Part shown: positions 1 through 7,038 of the stretch, piece after piece
How positions within the stretch are numbered: position 1 is the first letter of the stretch
Layout of the letters: each line of letters starts with the position of its first letter
Assembly: GCA_004145795.1 (NCBI GenBank)
Contig: SEIO01000024.1
Location: 1-43,851, forward strand
Direction: 5' to 3'
DNA length: 43,851 nt
DNA from: Lentibacillus lipolyticus
GTDB taxonomy: Bacteria > Bacillota > Bacilli > Bacillales > Amphibacillaceae
Made by a program: the position numbers and the translations under genes
The notes under the pieces: model-generated
The model's input: the letters and a program-made list of their open reading frames with translations, nothing else
Told to the model about the DNA's origin: nothing
Database searches by the model: none

Positions 1-111
1 AATTGAATTTTGAGCTTCAACTGGGGACTTTACCATTTTAAGTAACAATCAATCCCCTGCCTAATTGAAAGTTTTGGTGGGGGATTTTTAAATGACTATA
101 TGGGGGATTTT

Positions 112-417
112 TCAGTTGACAATTACATACGAAACGATAAACAGAATGACAATGGTATATATTAACTTTTTCCCTAATGAACTTTGGCCAAACAAAGCTA
201 ATACAATTGAAATTGCCAGAATACCTAAACTTAATACTCCAAAGGGCATACCTGCAAATCCACCTATTACAGTAAGGCTTCCAATCAAAGATAGGCTCCC
301 AATTGTCGCCACCACCAAAACCCTTTTCTTATTATCCATTGTTTTTACAAAAAGATAAGTAAGTGCATAGATTGCAAGGCCTATTAACAACCCAACTAAG
401 AACATATATATAAACAA
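112..417 (-). CDS. Small integral membrane protein, YesK-like
   Basis: Encodes about 101 residues with three or four hydrophobic segments and a glycine-rich central loop (GGFAGMPFG), which resembles the GGxxGMxxG loop of YesK-like proteins; the family has no known function. I place the start at the TTG at 417, which has AAAGGTGG about seven bases upstream; the longer GTG start at 447 would have its ribosome site overlapping the start codon. It is the last gene of a series of minus-strand orphan membrane genes, each separated by a GCGCCCG-type palindrome (here 507-543). The first 111 bases of the window, downstream of it, hold no gene, only two copies of GGGGGATTTTT. The family call is from memory of the motif and is moderate; membrane location is clear. 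Confidence 0.55.
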   Translation of the reverse strand: MFIYMFLVGLLIGLAIYALTYLFVKTMDNKKRVLVVATIGSLSLIGSLTVIGGFAGMPFGVLSLGILAISIVLALFGQSSLGKKLIYTIVILFIVSYVIVN

Positions 418-506
418 ATTCCTACCACCTTTTATTTTTCCAAACACCTCTTATGTAAATCACAACATATCAAAAGCAAGTATTGTGCCACAATATGGCC
501 CTAGAG

Positions 507-543
507 GACGCATTCCTTATTCCATGAAAGTGCCCGTTAACGG
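507..543 (-). repeat. GCGCCCG-family intergenic palindrome, copy 0
   Basis: Read on the minus strand this has an AACGGGCAC end, a central TTCATGGAATAAGGAA and a GCGTCC end. It matches the general plan of the copies at 1222, 2661 and 2944 (GGGCGC...TCCTTAATAAAG...GCGCC). It begins about ten bases after the stop of the tiny gene at 554-649. Confidence 0.5.
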
Positions 544-553
544 AAGACTTACC

Positions 554-649
554 CTATTTTCTAAGCCACAATTCACTAATAACAATAAAGAGAATAACTA
601 CTACCAAAATTGTCCAAATGTACCAATTTGGAACCCAAAAATACGACAA
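554..649 (-). CDS. Putative 31-residue single-pass membrane peptide
   Basis: A TTG start at 649 preceded by GGAGTGGAG opens a 31-codon frame. The product has aromatic residues at the start (SYFWVPNWYIW), then one hydrophobic helix (TILVVVILFIVIS) and a short basic tail (LWLRK). The layout is like the neighbouring genes: small membrane product, minus strand, and a GCGCCCG-type palindrome right after the stop codon. No family recognised. The gene is short enough that chance cannot be excluded, so confidence is modest. The rest of the 448-755 gap is AT-rich and shows nothing else. Confidence 0.35.
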   Translation of the reverse strand: MSYFWVPNWYIWTILVVVILFIVISELWLRK

Positions 650-755
650 TGACTCCACTCCATTTGTTATTGTATTTTTTTGAAATGATAATTTATCTTT
701 ACCGATCGCTACTCCCACTTGAAACAGTTAGGATTATTCTCATTTATTCTTAATG

Positions 756-1156
756 TTATTGACCAAATTCATAATTAAACAAAATATAAACCATAAATAA
801 TATTTCGGGGCTGTGTTCATTTTTAGAGTTCATCATTAATTGATAAACGGAGCTTCTTATTCTATTTCCCGTTGCCACTGTAGTATCATTGTGATATATT
901 TCGGTTTTTGCACCAATGCAAAATGATTTAAATTGATAAGTGTTTTGACCATATTCAAGATATAGATTTTCTTTTAACTTTGCTGCGTTTTTCATTGAAT
1001 AATCCGTGCGAATGGTTCCCATTTCTTTATCGTTATGATAAACAACCCACAATTTATTTCCTCGAACTTTATGTTAAGTTCAAATTTCCCTAAAATAATG
1101 TAACGAAATGATAGTCCGATAAAACCAGCTATAGATAGTACAATTAATCGACCCAA
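756..1156 (-). pseudogene. Frameshifted small protein, tubby C-terminal-like
   Basis: The frame 756-1052 encodes 98 residues (starting LWVVYHNDKEMG) that resemble the tubby C-terminal-like proteins of Bacilli, which are beta-rich, of unknown role. It has no good start of its own. Immediately upstream a different frame, opening at a TTG at 1156 with AAAGGGATG before it, encodes a hydrophobic segment (RLIVLSIAGFIGLSFRYII) ending in GKFELNIK. A one-base shift around 1065-1073 joins the two into ELNIK-VRGNKLWVVYHND, a smooth strand-like sequence, giving one protein of roughly 133 residues. I therefore read it as a broken gene or a sequencing slip. The family call rests on general resemblance and is uncertain. 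Confidence 0.45.
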
Positions 1157-1221
1157 AATGCTGCATCCCTTTCTGATACCAAGTACGGAATTACTTCTTG
1201 AATAGTTTAACTCTTAAAACA

Positions 1222-1258
1222 GTGCGCCTTCTTTATTAGGTAATTGCGTCCCGTTTGG
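1222..1258 (-). repeat. GCGCCCG-family intergenic palindrome, copy 1
   Basis: Plus-strand reading GCGCCTTCTTTATTAGG followed by TAATTGCGTCCCGTTTGG. It matches copies at 2661-2712 and 2944-3000 over the CTTTATTAAGGAATCGCG core. It ends one base before the stop codon of the gene at 1259-1825, so it sits directly at that gene's 3' end. Confidence 0.6.
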
Positions 1259-1825
1259 TTAATAAGCGAATTCGGGAGTTTCTTTAATTAAATTTCCATT
1301 TTCATCGTAAAAAGAAAACAACCAGTTCTTATTCTTTTCATGAGCAATTTCAACCAAAAACATTCTATTTTTCACTGAAGACCTAACTTCTATTTTTTGC
1401 GAATTTGACTTTTTATCTTGGGGTACTTCATAAGTAACCCTTATTTCTTTTACATTCTCAGGTTCATTGATTATGCCGTATAGATATTTTAATCCAGTTT
1501 CTGAATGGGTAAAGAAATAATTTGTAAGAAATCCAGTGAGATTAGTATTTGATAAACCAATTGCCAATGAGTTTCCCTCTTCGATTTTATAGTTACCAAA
1601 TTGTTTTTGATATTCATTTATGACAAGAGTTTCTTCTCCAACTTTACTACGATATTTGTAAACGACTACCTTGTCTTTTGGAGCTTTAAAAATATCAATA
1701 ACTTCCCCTGAACTGTTATATCTATTTATTGCCTTTTCTAATGTCGGGTTATATCCAACCCATATGAAAGATATTAACAACAATGAAGACAAAATAATTA
1801 TGGTAATTATATTTTTTTTCGACAT
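1259..1825 (-). CDS. Membrane-anchored hypothetical protein, 188 residues
   Basis: One N-terminal hydrophobic helix (residues about 5-24, NIITIIILSSLLLISFIWVG) follows a short basic start (MSKK), so it is either a signal anchor or an uncleaved signal peptide with the remaining 160 residues outside the cell. The outer part is mixed and hydrophilic, ends in NLIKETPEFAY, and contains no cysteine pair or catalytic motif that I recognise. It is flanked on both sides by GCGCCCG palindromes and shares no obvious function with its neighbours. An ATG at 1825 follows a weak ribosome site. I cannot name a family. Confidence 0.75.
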   Translation of the reverse strand: MSKKNIITIIILSSLLLISFIWVGYNPTLEKAINRYNSSGEVIDIFKAPKDKVVVYKYRSKVGEETLVINEYQKQFGNYKIEEGNSLAIGLSNTNLTGFLTNYFFTHSETGLKYLYGIINEPENVKEIRVTYEVPQDKKSNSQKIEVRSSVKNRMFLVEIAHEKNKNWLFSFYDENGNLIKETPEFAY

Positions 1826-1923
1826 CTTAAATCCACCAATTCATTTTGAACCAATTCCATTTATTATGGCAAATCTTGCAAGTAGGTATTTTAACCTCCC
1901 CTTTTCCGCAATCGACTTGCTAA

Positions 1924-1970
1924 TAAGCAATCAGGAGCCGAACCTATTCCGGATAGGCGCCCGATTGCTT
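1924..1970 (-). repeat. GCGCCCG-family intergenic palindrome, copy 2
   Basis: A 47-bp imperfect hairpin. Outer arms are AAGCAATC (1925-1932) and GATTGCTT (1963-1970); inner arms are CCTAT (1943-1947) and ATAGG (1953-1957) around TCCGG. On the minus strand it reads AATCGGGCGCCTATCCGG, matching copies at 3748-3777 and 41812-41853. It lies just after the stop of the gene at 1977-2579. Confidence 0.7.
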
Positions 1971-1976
1971 CATATT

Positions 1977-2579
1977 TTATTTGTGGGATCGATCATAAAA
2001 AATGGTAGTATAGAATTCAAAACCAGTTCTAAAATCACCACGTAAATTACCAAACAAAGTTTGTAATTCACTTCTCGAGAAATATTTTCCGTCTCTTATG
2101 TATCTAATGCTTTCTTCTAGGCTTAGGAAACTTTTTATATTGTCAACCAAGTAGCCTTTTTCTTCTTTATTATAATTTCCTTCAGAAACAAGATCTAACA
2201 AGGTCTCCCTTGCCTGTTCTACATCAAAAAGCATTCTATCCAGTTCGTCTTTATCCAGTGATTTGGAATCTGTGCCAATGATCCACTCTTGTTCAAAAAT
2301 CGGAAGAACGTATTGGGTTCGGTCTACCGTGGGGTTGTAATTATCGCCTTCTAAATCCTTTTTTAAATCTTCTTCATAGGCAGCTTTAAACTCACTCAAC
2401 TCTTCTTCATAGGTTTTACCATTATGCAACACCTCTTTGGGGGTGAATGAATAACTTTTATTGACACTAAAAGGGGAAAACGGATAAAACCAGGTCATTA
2501 TAGAAATAAAAATTATAATGAGGATAACAAATCCGCCAATTCCTGTCCCCCAGTTAACTTTTTTACGCTTTGTGCTCAT
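1977..2579 (-). CDS. Membrane-anchored hypothetical protein, 200 residues
   Basis: Begins MSTKRKKVNWG, a basic cytoplasmic tip, followed by one hydrophobic helix (about residues 12-33, IGGFVILIIIFISIMTW) and a roughly 165-residue acidic, mostly helical outer domain rich in Glu, Asp and Lys. The start is at 2579 because GGGGGAG stands seven to eight bases upstream; a longer reading up to 2681 would run back through the palindrome at 2661-2712 and encode an atypical arginine-rich leader, so I reject it. Family unknown. High acidity of the outer domain would suit a salt-rich environment, but that is inference. Confidence 0.75.
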   Translation of the reverse strand: MSTKRKKVNWGTGIGGFVILIIIFISIMTWFYPFSPFSVNKSYSFTPKEVLHNGKTYEEELSEFKAAYEEDLKKDLEGDNYNPTVDRTQYVLPIFEQEWIIGTDSKSLDKDELDRMLFDVEQARETLLDLVSEGNYNKEEKGYLVDNIKSFLSLEESIRYIRDGKYFSRSELQTLFGNLRGDFRTGFEFYTTIFYDRSHK

Positions 2580-2660
2580 ATACAAACTCCCCCACTTTCT
2601 AAGTCTTAAACTAGAAGTCTTATAACAATTATTTGAGTCAAATATACTCCATAATCTGGG

Positions 2661-2712
2661 CCTTATACGCAATACGGGCACTGCTCTTTATTAAGGAATC
2701 GCGCTCGGTTTT
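2661..2712 (-). repeat. GCGCCCG-family intergenic palindrome, copy 3
   Basis: Plus-strand core CTTATACGCAATACGGGCA, then CTGCTCTTTATTAAGGAATC, then GCGCTCGG. It is the closest relative of copy 4 (2944-3000) in sequence and spacing and lies 14 bases beyond the stop of the gene at 2727-2915. Confidence 0.7.
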
Positions 2713-2726
2713 ATTAGTGCCAAGTC

Positions 2727-2915
2727 CTATAAAAACGATTCTTTTAATGTCTTTGCTAATTCCTTGTTGCTGGCTCCAAGTCTGAACACATTTAATACTG
2801 CAGTAATACCAAGAAATCCAAAAACAATGTACCCTTGTATTGCATAATTAGTACTCCAAATACCTACAAAGAATGAACTTAAAATAATCAGAAGTAAACC
2901 TGCTCTAAGAGCCAT
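2727..2915 (-). CDS. Small two-helix membrane protein, 62 residues
   Basis: Two hydrophobic segments (about residues 4-22 and 26-44) and a short polar C-terminus (GASNKELAKTLKESFL). The ATG at 2915 has AAAGGAGGGGG six bases upstream, one of the strongest ribosome sites in the region, which supports translation. It stands alone between two GCGCCCG-type palindromes with no partner gene. No family recognised; function unknown. Confidence 0.7.
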   Translation of the reverse strand: MALRAGLLLIILSSFFVGIWSTNYAIQGYIVFGFLGITAVLNVFRLGASNKELAKTLKESFL

Positions 2916-2943
2916 ACTTCCCCCTCCTTTATTCCGTTAAATA

Positions 2944-3000
2944 GCCCTTATAGGCAATACGGCGCTGCTCTTTCCTAAGGAATCGCGCCCTATTCCAGAA
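2944..3000 (-). repeat. GCGCCCG-family intergenic palindrome, copy 4
   Basis: Plus-strand core CCCTTATAGGCAATACGGCG, then CTGCTCTTTCCTAAGGAATC, then GCGCCCTATTCC. Nearly the same as copy 3 over 45 bases. It ends eight bases before the stop codon of the gene at 3009-3665. Confidence 0.7.
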
Positions 3001-3008
3001 CAATGAAG

Positions 3009-3665
3009 TCAATTATCTTTTTGCTTTGCTAAAAGCAGCCCAAATTTAAGTAACGAATACAGTACCAAAATAAGAAATAAAGCTACAACTTGATCAAAAA
3101 AGGTGACCAAAATTACGAGAATAGCAGCAAACCAAGCCAGTTTCTTGGAGAATCCGGCAACCCTTTCTAAACCCAGCGCTGTTAAAACAATAATCCAAAT
3201 AGTAAAGATCAAATTAATGATCGTTTCCATATTTGTAAACAATACTGTTGGATTTCCACCTATCATAAAAATGGCAATACCACTAACTAGTACATTTATC
3301 GCTAAAATAAACGAAATGTATGTATTCATAGAACCTAACTGTTTTAAAGTAACAGTTGATTTAGGAGCAAATGTTGTAAAAAACATAAACACGGCACTTA
3401 GAATAAAAACCCTTAGAATAACTCCGATAATAACTCCAATGATGCTTCCAATGATGGAGGTGGTTTCATCTGTAACCTCAAGTAAATATCCAACGGCATA
3501 AAAAACCATTGTAATTACCATTGCAAACCCGATAAGAGGTTTTTCATAAATTCGATCAAATTGCTGTGATGGATTTGTAATTATTCCAATGAGAGAAGGA
3601 TTTTGCACTTTTAATTCGTCTGACAAGTTTATAGAGCTCCTTTGCTTATCCAAATTTTCATACAT
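3009..3665 (-). CDS. YIP1-family membrane protein
   Basis: 218 residues. A cytoplasmic N-terminus with NPSLIGIITNPSQQFDRIYE, which matches the 'PSLxGMIxxPxxQFERI' pattern typical of bacterial YIP1-domain proteins, precedes about five hydrophobic segments separated by short loops. The family is thought to be involved in membrane organisation, but its bacterial role is not established. I start it at the ATG at 3665 (MYENLDKQ), since the longer TTG start at 3692 lacks a ribosome site, while AAAGGG stands ahead of the ATG. Upstream of the start is CCATCTGGCC, which also occurs before the next gene (4108-4118). Confidence 0.7.
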   Translation of the reverse strand: MYENLDKQRSSINLSDELKVQNPSLIGIITNPSQQFDRIYEKPLIGFAMVITMVFYAVGYLLEVTDETTSIIGSIIGVIIGVILRVFILSAVFMFFTTFAPKSTVTLKQLGSMNTYISFILAINVLVSGIAIFMIGGNPTVLFTNMETIINLIFTIWIIVLTALGLERVAGFSKKLAWFAAILVILVTFFDQVVALFLILVLYSLLKFGLLLAKQKDN

Positions 3666-3747
3666 CCATCTGGCCCTTTGGATTGATACCAATTATTTCA
3701 AATGCTAAGAATCAACTCAATCCTTTTTCTATAACAAAGGGACCATA

Positions 3748-3777
3748 CCTTATGCGTGATAAGCGCCCGATTCAGGC
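3748..3777 (-). repeat. GCGCCCG-family intergenic palindrome, copy 5
   Basis: Plus strand CCTTATGCGTGATAAG then CGCCCGATTCAGG. Inner arms CTTAT and ATAAG around GCGTG. On the minus strand it begins AATCGGGCGCTTATCACG, matching copies 2 and 6. It lies 17 bases after the stop of the gene at 3794-4081. Confidence 0.7.
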
Positions 3778-3793
3778 AACGTAAGTTTAAAAT

Positions 3794-4081
3794 TTATGCC
3801 GGTTGTCCCATACCTGATACGAAAACAATCAAGCCTACAAATAAACCACTTCCTAGTGTAATAACGACAGCTATGGATGAAATTATGTTACTTTCTGTTT
3901 TTTTAATAAGACCTGTAACCGAAAAAATAAAAGCTATGATTATAATTGTGGTGATTAAAGGCATTGTGATGAAATCGGTCCAATTAATGTTATAAAGAAG
4001 AGCCAAGAAAAAAGGTACTGGTAAAATGCTTGACACTAATGCTAAATAACTTATCCAACTATTTTTTGCTTTACTATTCAT
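3794..4081 (-). CDS. Small three-helix membrane protein, 95 residues
   Basis: About three hydrophobic helices (ISYLALVSSILPVPFFLALL, ITTIIIIAFIFSVTGLI and the last 25 residues). The ATG at 4081 has GGAAGGAG eight bases upstream, which decides against the longer reading from 4144. It resembles the generic small polytopic membrane proteins scattered through Bacillaceae genomes, but I recognise no family. It is the most upstream gene of the minus-strand series. Confidence 0.7.
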   Translation of the reverse strand: MNSKAKNSWISYLALVSSILPVPFFLALLYNINWTDFITMPLITTIIIIAFIFSVTGLIKKTESNIISSIAVVITLGSGLFVGLIVFVSGMGQPA

Positions 4082-4240
4082 TGTAAAACTCCTTCCCCGT
4101 ATTAGCTTATTCCACCATCTGGCCTGTTTGTTACATTTTATCATAATACTTCCTACAGTCAGTGTAATTCATCAATCATAAGCAGAATTAGCATAATCAA
4201 TGGCACGCTAAACTGCAAAGTAAATAGCAAGCATTCTAAA

Positions 4241-4302
4241 ACGCATAATAGCAGGAGTACATAAACCTATGTACCCCTGCTAATTAATTCGCTATTGTGC
4301 GT
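4241..4302. repeat. 62-bp imperfect hairpin at the end of the small-gene series
   Basis: Outer arms ACGCATAATAGC (4241-4252) and GCTATTGTGCGT (4291-4302) pair with one mismatch. Inside them AGCAGG-A-GTACATA pairs with TATGTAC-C-CCTGCT. The inner helix is nearly perfect. There is no run of T on either side, so it is not an ordinary terminator. It contains GTGCGTCC, similar to the GCGTCCC of copy 1, but otherwise does not align with the GCGCCCG palindromes. Confidence 0.6.
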
Positions 4303-4332
4303 CCTATTTCTGTTATCTCGTCTAGAACTAAA

Positions 4333-4367
4333 CCCGTTCGTATCATGTATAGGCGTACGAATGCGGG
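4333..4367 (-). terminator. Hairpin after megL
   Basis: CCCG-TTCGTA (4333-4342) pairs with TACGAA-TG-CGGG (4356-4367). On the minus strand it starts a few bases after the methionine gamma-lyase stop and is followed only by TTTAG, so it is a weak terminator at best. CCCGTTCGTAT here is identical to eleven bases at the left edge of the IS110 element (42136-42146), so this may be a repeat copy rather than a terminator. Confidence 0.4.
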
Positions 4368-4371
4368 ATAG

Positions 4372-5589
4372 TTATTTGTTTACAGCCGTATGTGTTTTTG
4401 CCTCGTTCATTTGATTCAATGCCTGTTCTAAATCAGCCCAAACATCCTCCCATGCCTCCAGGCCAACAGATAAACGGATAAGCTGGTCACTAATCCCCAT
4501 TTCTGTGCGTGATTGTTCCGGGACGACGGCATGCGTCATGGTAGCCGGATGCTGGATTAACGTTTCCGCATCCCCAAGGCTGACGGCAATCTTGATGAAT
4601 TTTAAGCTGTTCAAGAGCTGCTGTGCCTCTGCTTTTGTCCCGTTGATTTCAAATGACAGTGTACCGCCACCGCGTTTCATCTGTTTTTGCCGGATTGGAT
4701 AATCAGGGTTTGCCTCATCATTCGGGTAATAGACCTGAGCTACGCTTGGATGCTGACGGAGCCGCTCAAAAATTTTCTCCGCATTATCACAATGCCGGTC
4801 CAATCGAATCGGCAATGTTTTCAGCCCGCGGATCAATAGCCATGCATCAAACGGAGCCATCACCCCGCCTATATCTTTCTGTGTCGTCATGGCCACCTCA
4901 TCGAGAAAATCTTTCCTTCCGACAGCAACCCCGGCAATGACATCCCCATGCCCGCCGATGTACTTTGTTGCACTATGCAAAACAACGTCACAGCCCAAAT
5001 CAAGCGGCCGCTGTAAATAAGGGGACGAAAATGTATTGTCGACGACAACCGGAATGTCGTATTCGTGAGCAACTTCTGCAACCATCTCCAGGTCGATCAG
5101 CTTCATCGTCGGATTGATTGGCGTCTCGACATAGACACACGCTGTTTCCGGTTTGATTAGCGAGCGAAGATCCTCTTTCGTGCGCATCTCCGAAAAGTCA
5201 TGCGTTATACCGTACTTCTCCTCCATCATGCTTAAGAGGCCAAATGTGCACCCATATAAACCTGACGAACATAGAATATGGTCATTCGCTTTCGTAAGTG
5301 CAATCAGAATTGCCGAAATCGCTGCCATTCCTGACCCGAATGCCAGCCCGCGCTCCCCATTTTCCAGTGCAGCCATTTTCTCTTCCAGAACAGTCACCGT
5401 CGGATTGCCCAACCGTGAATATATATAACCATCCTCTTGTCCGGCAAAGCGGCGCTCCCCCTGCTCCGCTGTTTCAAACGTAAACGTCGATGTCTGGAAC
5501 AATGGGCTTGACAGACTGCCCAGCATGTCGTCCGGATGATAGCCATCATGAATAACCGATGTTTCAAAATACTTGTCATGATTCGCCAT
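4372..5589 (-). CDS. megL: Methionine gamma-lyase (PLP enzyme)
   Basis: 405 residues, a Cys/Met-metabolism PLP enzyme of fold type I. Predicted to split L-methionine into methanethiol, 2-oxobutanoate and ammonia in the cytoplasm. Lys209 in HSATKYIGGH would hold PLP, Asp184 in VVDNTF would bind the pyridine nitrogen, and YSRLGNPT (57-64) is the phosphate-cup loop. Cys114 in GLYGCTF is the residue typical of methionine gamma-lyases and absent from most cystathionine lyases and gamma-synthases, which favours this call. It faces away from rarD and the metY-metX genes, so one locus has both synthesis and breakdown of methionine. A -10 box and a 12-bp palindrome lie upstream. A cystathionine or homocysteine lyase remains possible. 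Confidence 0.85.
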   Translation of the reverse strand: MANHDKYFETSVIHDGYHPDDMLGSLSSPLFQTSTFTFETAEQGERRFAGQEDGYIYSRLGNPTVTVLEEKMAALENGERGLAFGSGMAAISAILIALTKANDHILCSSGLYGCTFGLLSMMEEKYGITHDFSEMRTKEDLRSLIKPETACVYVETPINPTMKLIDLEMVAEVAHEYDIPVVVDNTFSSPYLQRPLDLGCDVVLHSATKYIGGHGDVIAGVAVGRKDFLDEVAMTTQKDIGGVMAPFDAWLLIRGLKTLPIRLDRHCDNAEKIFERLRQHPSVAQVYYPNDEANPDYPIRQKQMKRGGGTLSFEINGTKAEAQQLLNSLKFIKIAVSLGDAETLIQHPATMTHAVVPEQSRTEMGISDQLIRLSVGLEAWEDVWADLEQALNQMNEAKTHTAVNK

Positions 5590-5639
5590 TGCTAAGATGC
5601 CCCCTTACTATCTGAAAACTTAAGAAAGTTCTTACTATT

Positions 5640-5686
5640 ATTATATGGCATTCGGCAGGAATTTGAAAGCGTTTTTACTATAGTAA
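5640..5686 (-). promoter_or_regulatory. megL promoter with a 12-bp palindromic operator candidate
   Basis: On the minus strand a TATAAT box (5640-5645) stands about 50 bases ahead of the megL start, with only a weak -35 (TTTCAA) 17 bases further up. Just upstream of that is TTACTATAGTAA (5675-5686), a perfect 12-bp palindrome. Its place about 45-57 bases before the transcription start would suit an activator, or a repressor acting also on rarD. No regulator gene is adjacent. Confidence 0.45.
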
Positions 5687-5825
5687 GTCATCATTATTGC
5701 CTTTTTTCAAAAAAGATTCTAAAATTGGTTTATTTCATACTTCAACAGTCCGCCTGCTGCCCGGACGTGATAGCTGTGCGATGCTGCTTGTGACTTTTTA
5801 ATGGTTTGAGCAAAGGGGGTTTTCG

Positions 5826-6728
5826 ATGAACCAGGAAAACAAATTAGGGATTATATATGCGACAGGTGCGTATATTTTATGGGGATTTTTGCCGATATAC
5901 TGGAAACTGCTAGATACGGTCCCGGCCGGTGAGATACTCGCTCACCGTATTATTTGGTCATTTGTCTTTATGATTATCGTTGTAGTATCCGTTAGAAAAT
6001 GGAGGCCGTTCCTCCATGAATGCCAAGTCATTCTGCGCGATAAAAAGAAACTGATCGGCATCTCGTTGGCATCGGTGGTTATCAGTATGAACTGGCTTAC
6101 CTACATTTGGGCGGTGAATAATGATCACGTTATCCAAGCCAGTCTCGGTTATTATATTAACCCGCTTGTCAGTATCCTGCTGGGGATGATTGTCCTGAAG
6201 GAAACATTGACACGGCGGCAAATTTTTTCATTTGTTTTGGCGGCAGTCGGGGTCATTAACCTGACCGTCAGTTTTGGCGTCTTTCCATGGGTGTCTATCC
6301 TGCTGGCATTGACGTTTGCCTTATATGGACTACTTAAAAAAACGGTGGATATCAGTGCCATGTTTGGGCTGACGATGGAAACGATTATTGTCACGCCACT
6401 GGCTCTATTGTATCTGTTTCTTTTCTCCAGCGAATCGCTTTCGGCTGCTGTTATGACCTCCGGGACAGGGCTTTTGCTGATTGGTGCTGGTGTGGCGACC
6501 GCTGTTCCCTTGCTTCTGTTTGCGTTCGGGGCGAAACAAATACCACTATCAATGGTTGGCTTTCTGCAGTATATCGCACCGACGATCATGCTGATTCTGG
6601 GCGTATTTGTGTACAAGGAGACATTTTCCATTGCCCACCTGTTATCGTTTGTACTCATTTGGATTGCTTTAGTCCTGTATATGGGGGCAGCATACCACAG
6701 GCCAATCCGGCGGCAAGCAAAAAATTAA
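5826..6728 (+). CDS. rarD: EamA/RarD-family permease
   Basis: 300 residues with ten predicted membrane helices, built as two EamA (DMT superfamily) halves. The opening GIIYATGAYILWGFLPIYWK and the segments HRIIWSFVFM, SMNWLTYIWAVNNDHVIQASLGYYINPL and KQIPLSMVGFLQYIAPT fit RarD proteins closely. The E. coli RarD name came from a chloramphenicol phenotype, but the natural substrate is not settled; amino acids or related metabolites are plausible. AAAGGGGG seven bases before the ATG supports the start. It lies between megL (opposite strand) and the S-box, so an amino-acid or sulfur-metabolite exporter would fit the context, but that is inference. Confidence 0.85.
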   Translation: MNQENKLGIIYATGAYILWGFLPIYWKLLDTVPAGEILAHRIIWSFVFMIIVVVSVRKWRPFLHECQVILRDKKKLIGISLASVVISMNWLTYIWAVNNDHVIQASLGYYINPLVSILLGMIVLKETLTRRQIFSFVLAAVGVINLTVSFGVFPWVSILLALTFALYGLLKKTVDISAMFGLTMETIIVTPLALLYLFLFSSESLSAAVMTSGTGLLLIGAGVATAVPLLLFAFGAKQIPLSMVGFLQYIAPTIMLILGVFVYKETFSIAHLLSFVLIWIALVLYMGAAYHRPIRRQAKN

Positions 6729-6746
6729 AATATTTTAATTTTCCTG

Positions 6747-6776
6747 TTGACTTTAAGTTACATAGGTGTATATAAT
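6747..6776 (+). promoter_or_regulatory. Sigma-A promoter of the riboswitch-metY transcript
   Basis: TTGACT (6747-6752), an 18-base spacer, then TATAAT (6771-6776). Transcription would begin about 20 bases before the S-box aptamer. Confidence 0.8.
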
Positions 6777-6801
6777 GTTCATTAAATTAATAAAATTATA
6801 T

Positions 6802-6912
6802 CTCTTATCAAGAGCGGTGGAGGGAATAGGCCCTGCGAAACCCGGCAACCGGCAAGATGCGTCTTGCAAGGTGCTAAATCCTACAGGTCAAAAGAGATCT
6901 GGAAGATAAGAG
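6802..6912 (+). ncRNA. SAM-I (S-box) riboswitch aptamer
   Basis: Contains the conserved S-box blocks in order: CTCTTATCAAGAG, GGTGGAGGGA, GGCCCTGCGAAACCCGGCAA, GGTGCTAAATCC and the closing GATAAGAG (6905-6912), which pairs with CTCTTATC (6802-6809) to form P1. SAM binding stabilises P1 and lets the downstream terminator form, shutting off metY. When SAM is low, ATAAGAG of P1 (6906-6912) can pair with CTCTTAT in the terminator (6952-6958) as antiterminator. Only metY and possibly metX lie downstream. Confidence 0.97.
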
Positions 6913-6930
6913 GAGGACGGTTTCAAACAC

Positions 6931-6966
6931 AAAGCCCTCTTCTCTTATAGAAGGGGGCTTTTTCAT
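6931..6966 (+). terminator. S-box-controlled intrinsic terminator
   Basis: AAGCCCTCTTCT pairs with AGAAGGGGGCTT around CTTAT and runs into TTTTTC. Its loop side carries CTCTTAT, the complement of the P1 strand, as expected for a transcription-attenuating S-box. Confidence 0.9.
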
Positions 6967-7038
6967 TCTCCTCATCCTCCAGACGAAACGGAACCGGTTC
7001 AAAATGAAAAGCACGTAACCTAAAAGGAGGAATTTTTT

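Noticed and set aside
2580-2681. Longer start for the 200-residue protein
   Set aside because: The extension runs through palindrome copy 3 and the ATG at 2579 has the ribosome site.
507-4081. A classical chromosomal integron
   Set aside because: No integron-type integrase is next to the array, the only tyrosine recombinase is 37 kb away and lacks the additional integron-specific segment, and the repeats do not show the conserved attC core-site bases. Cassette-like is as far as the sequence goes.
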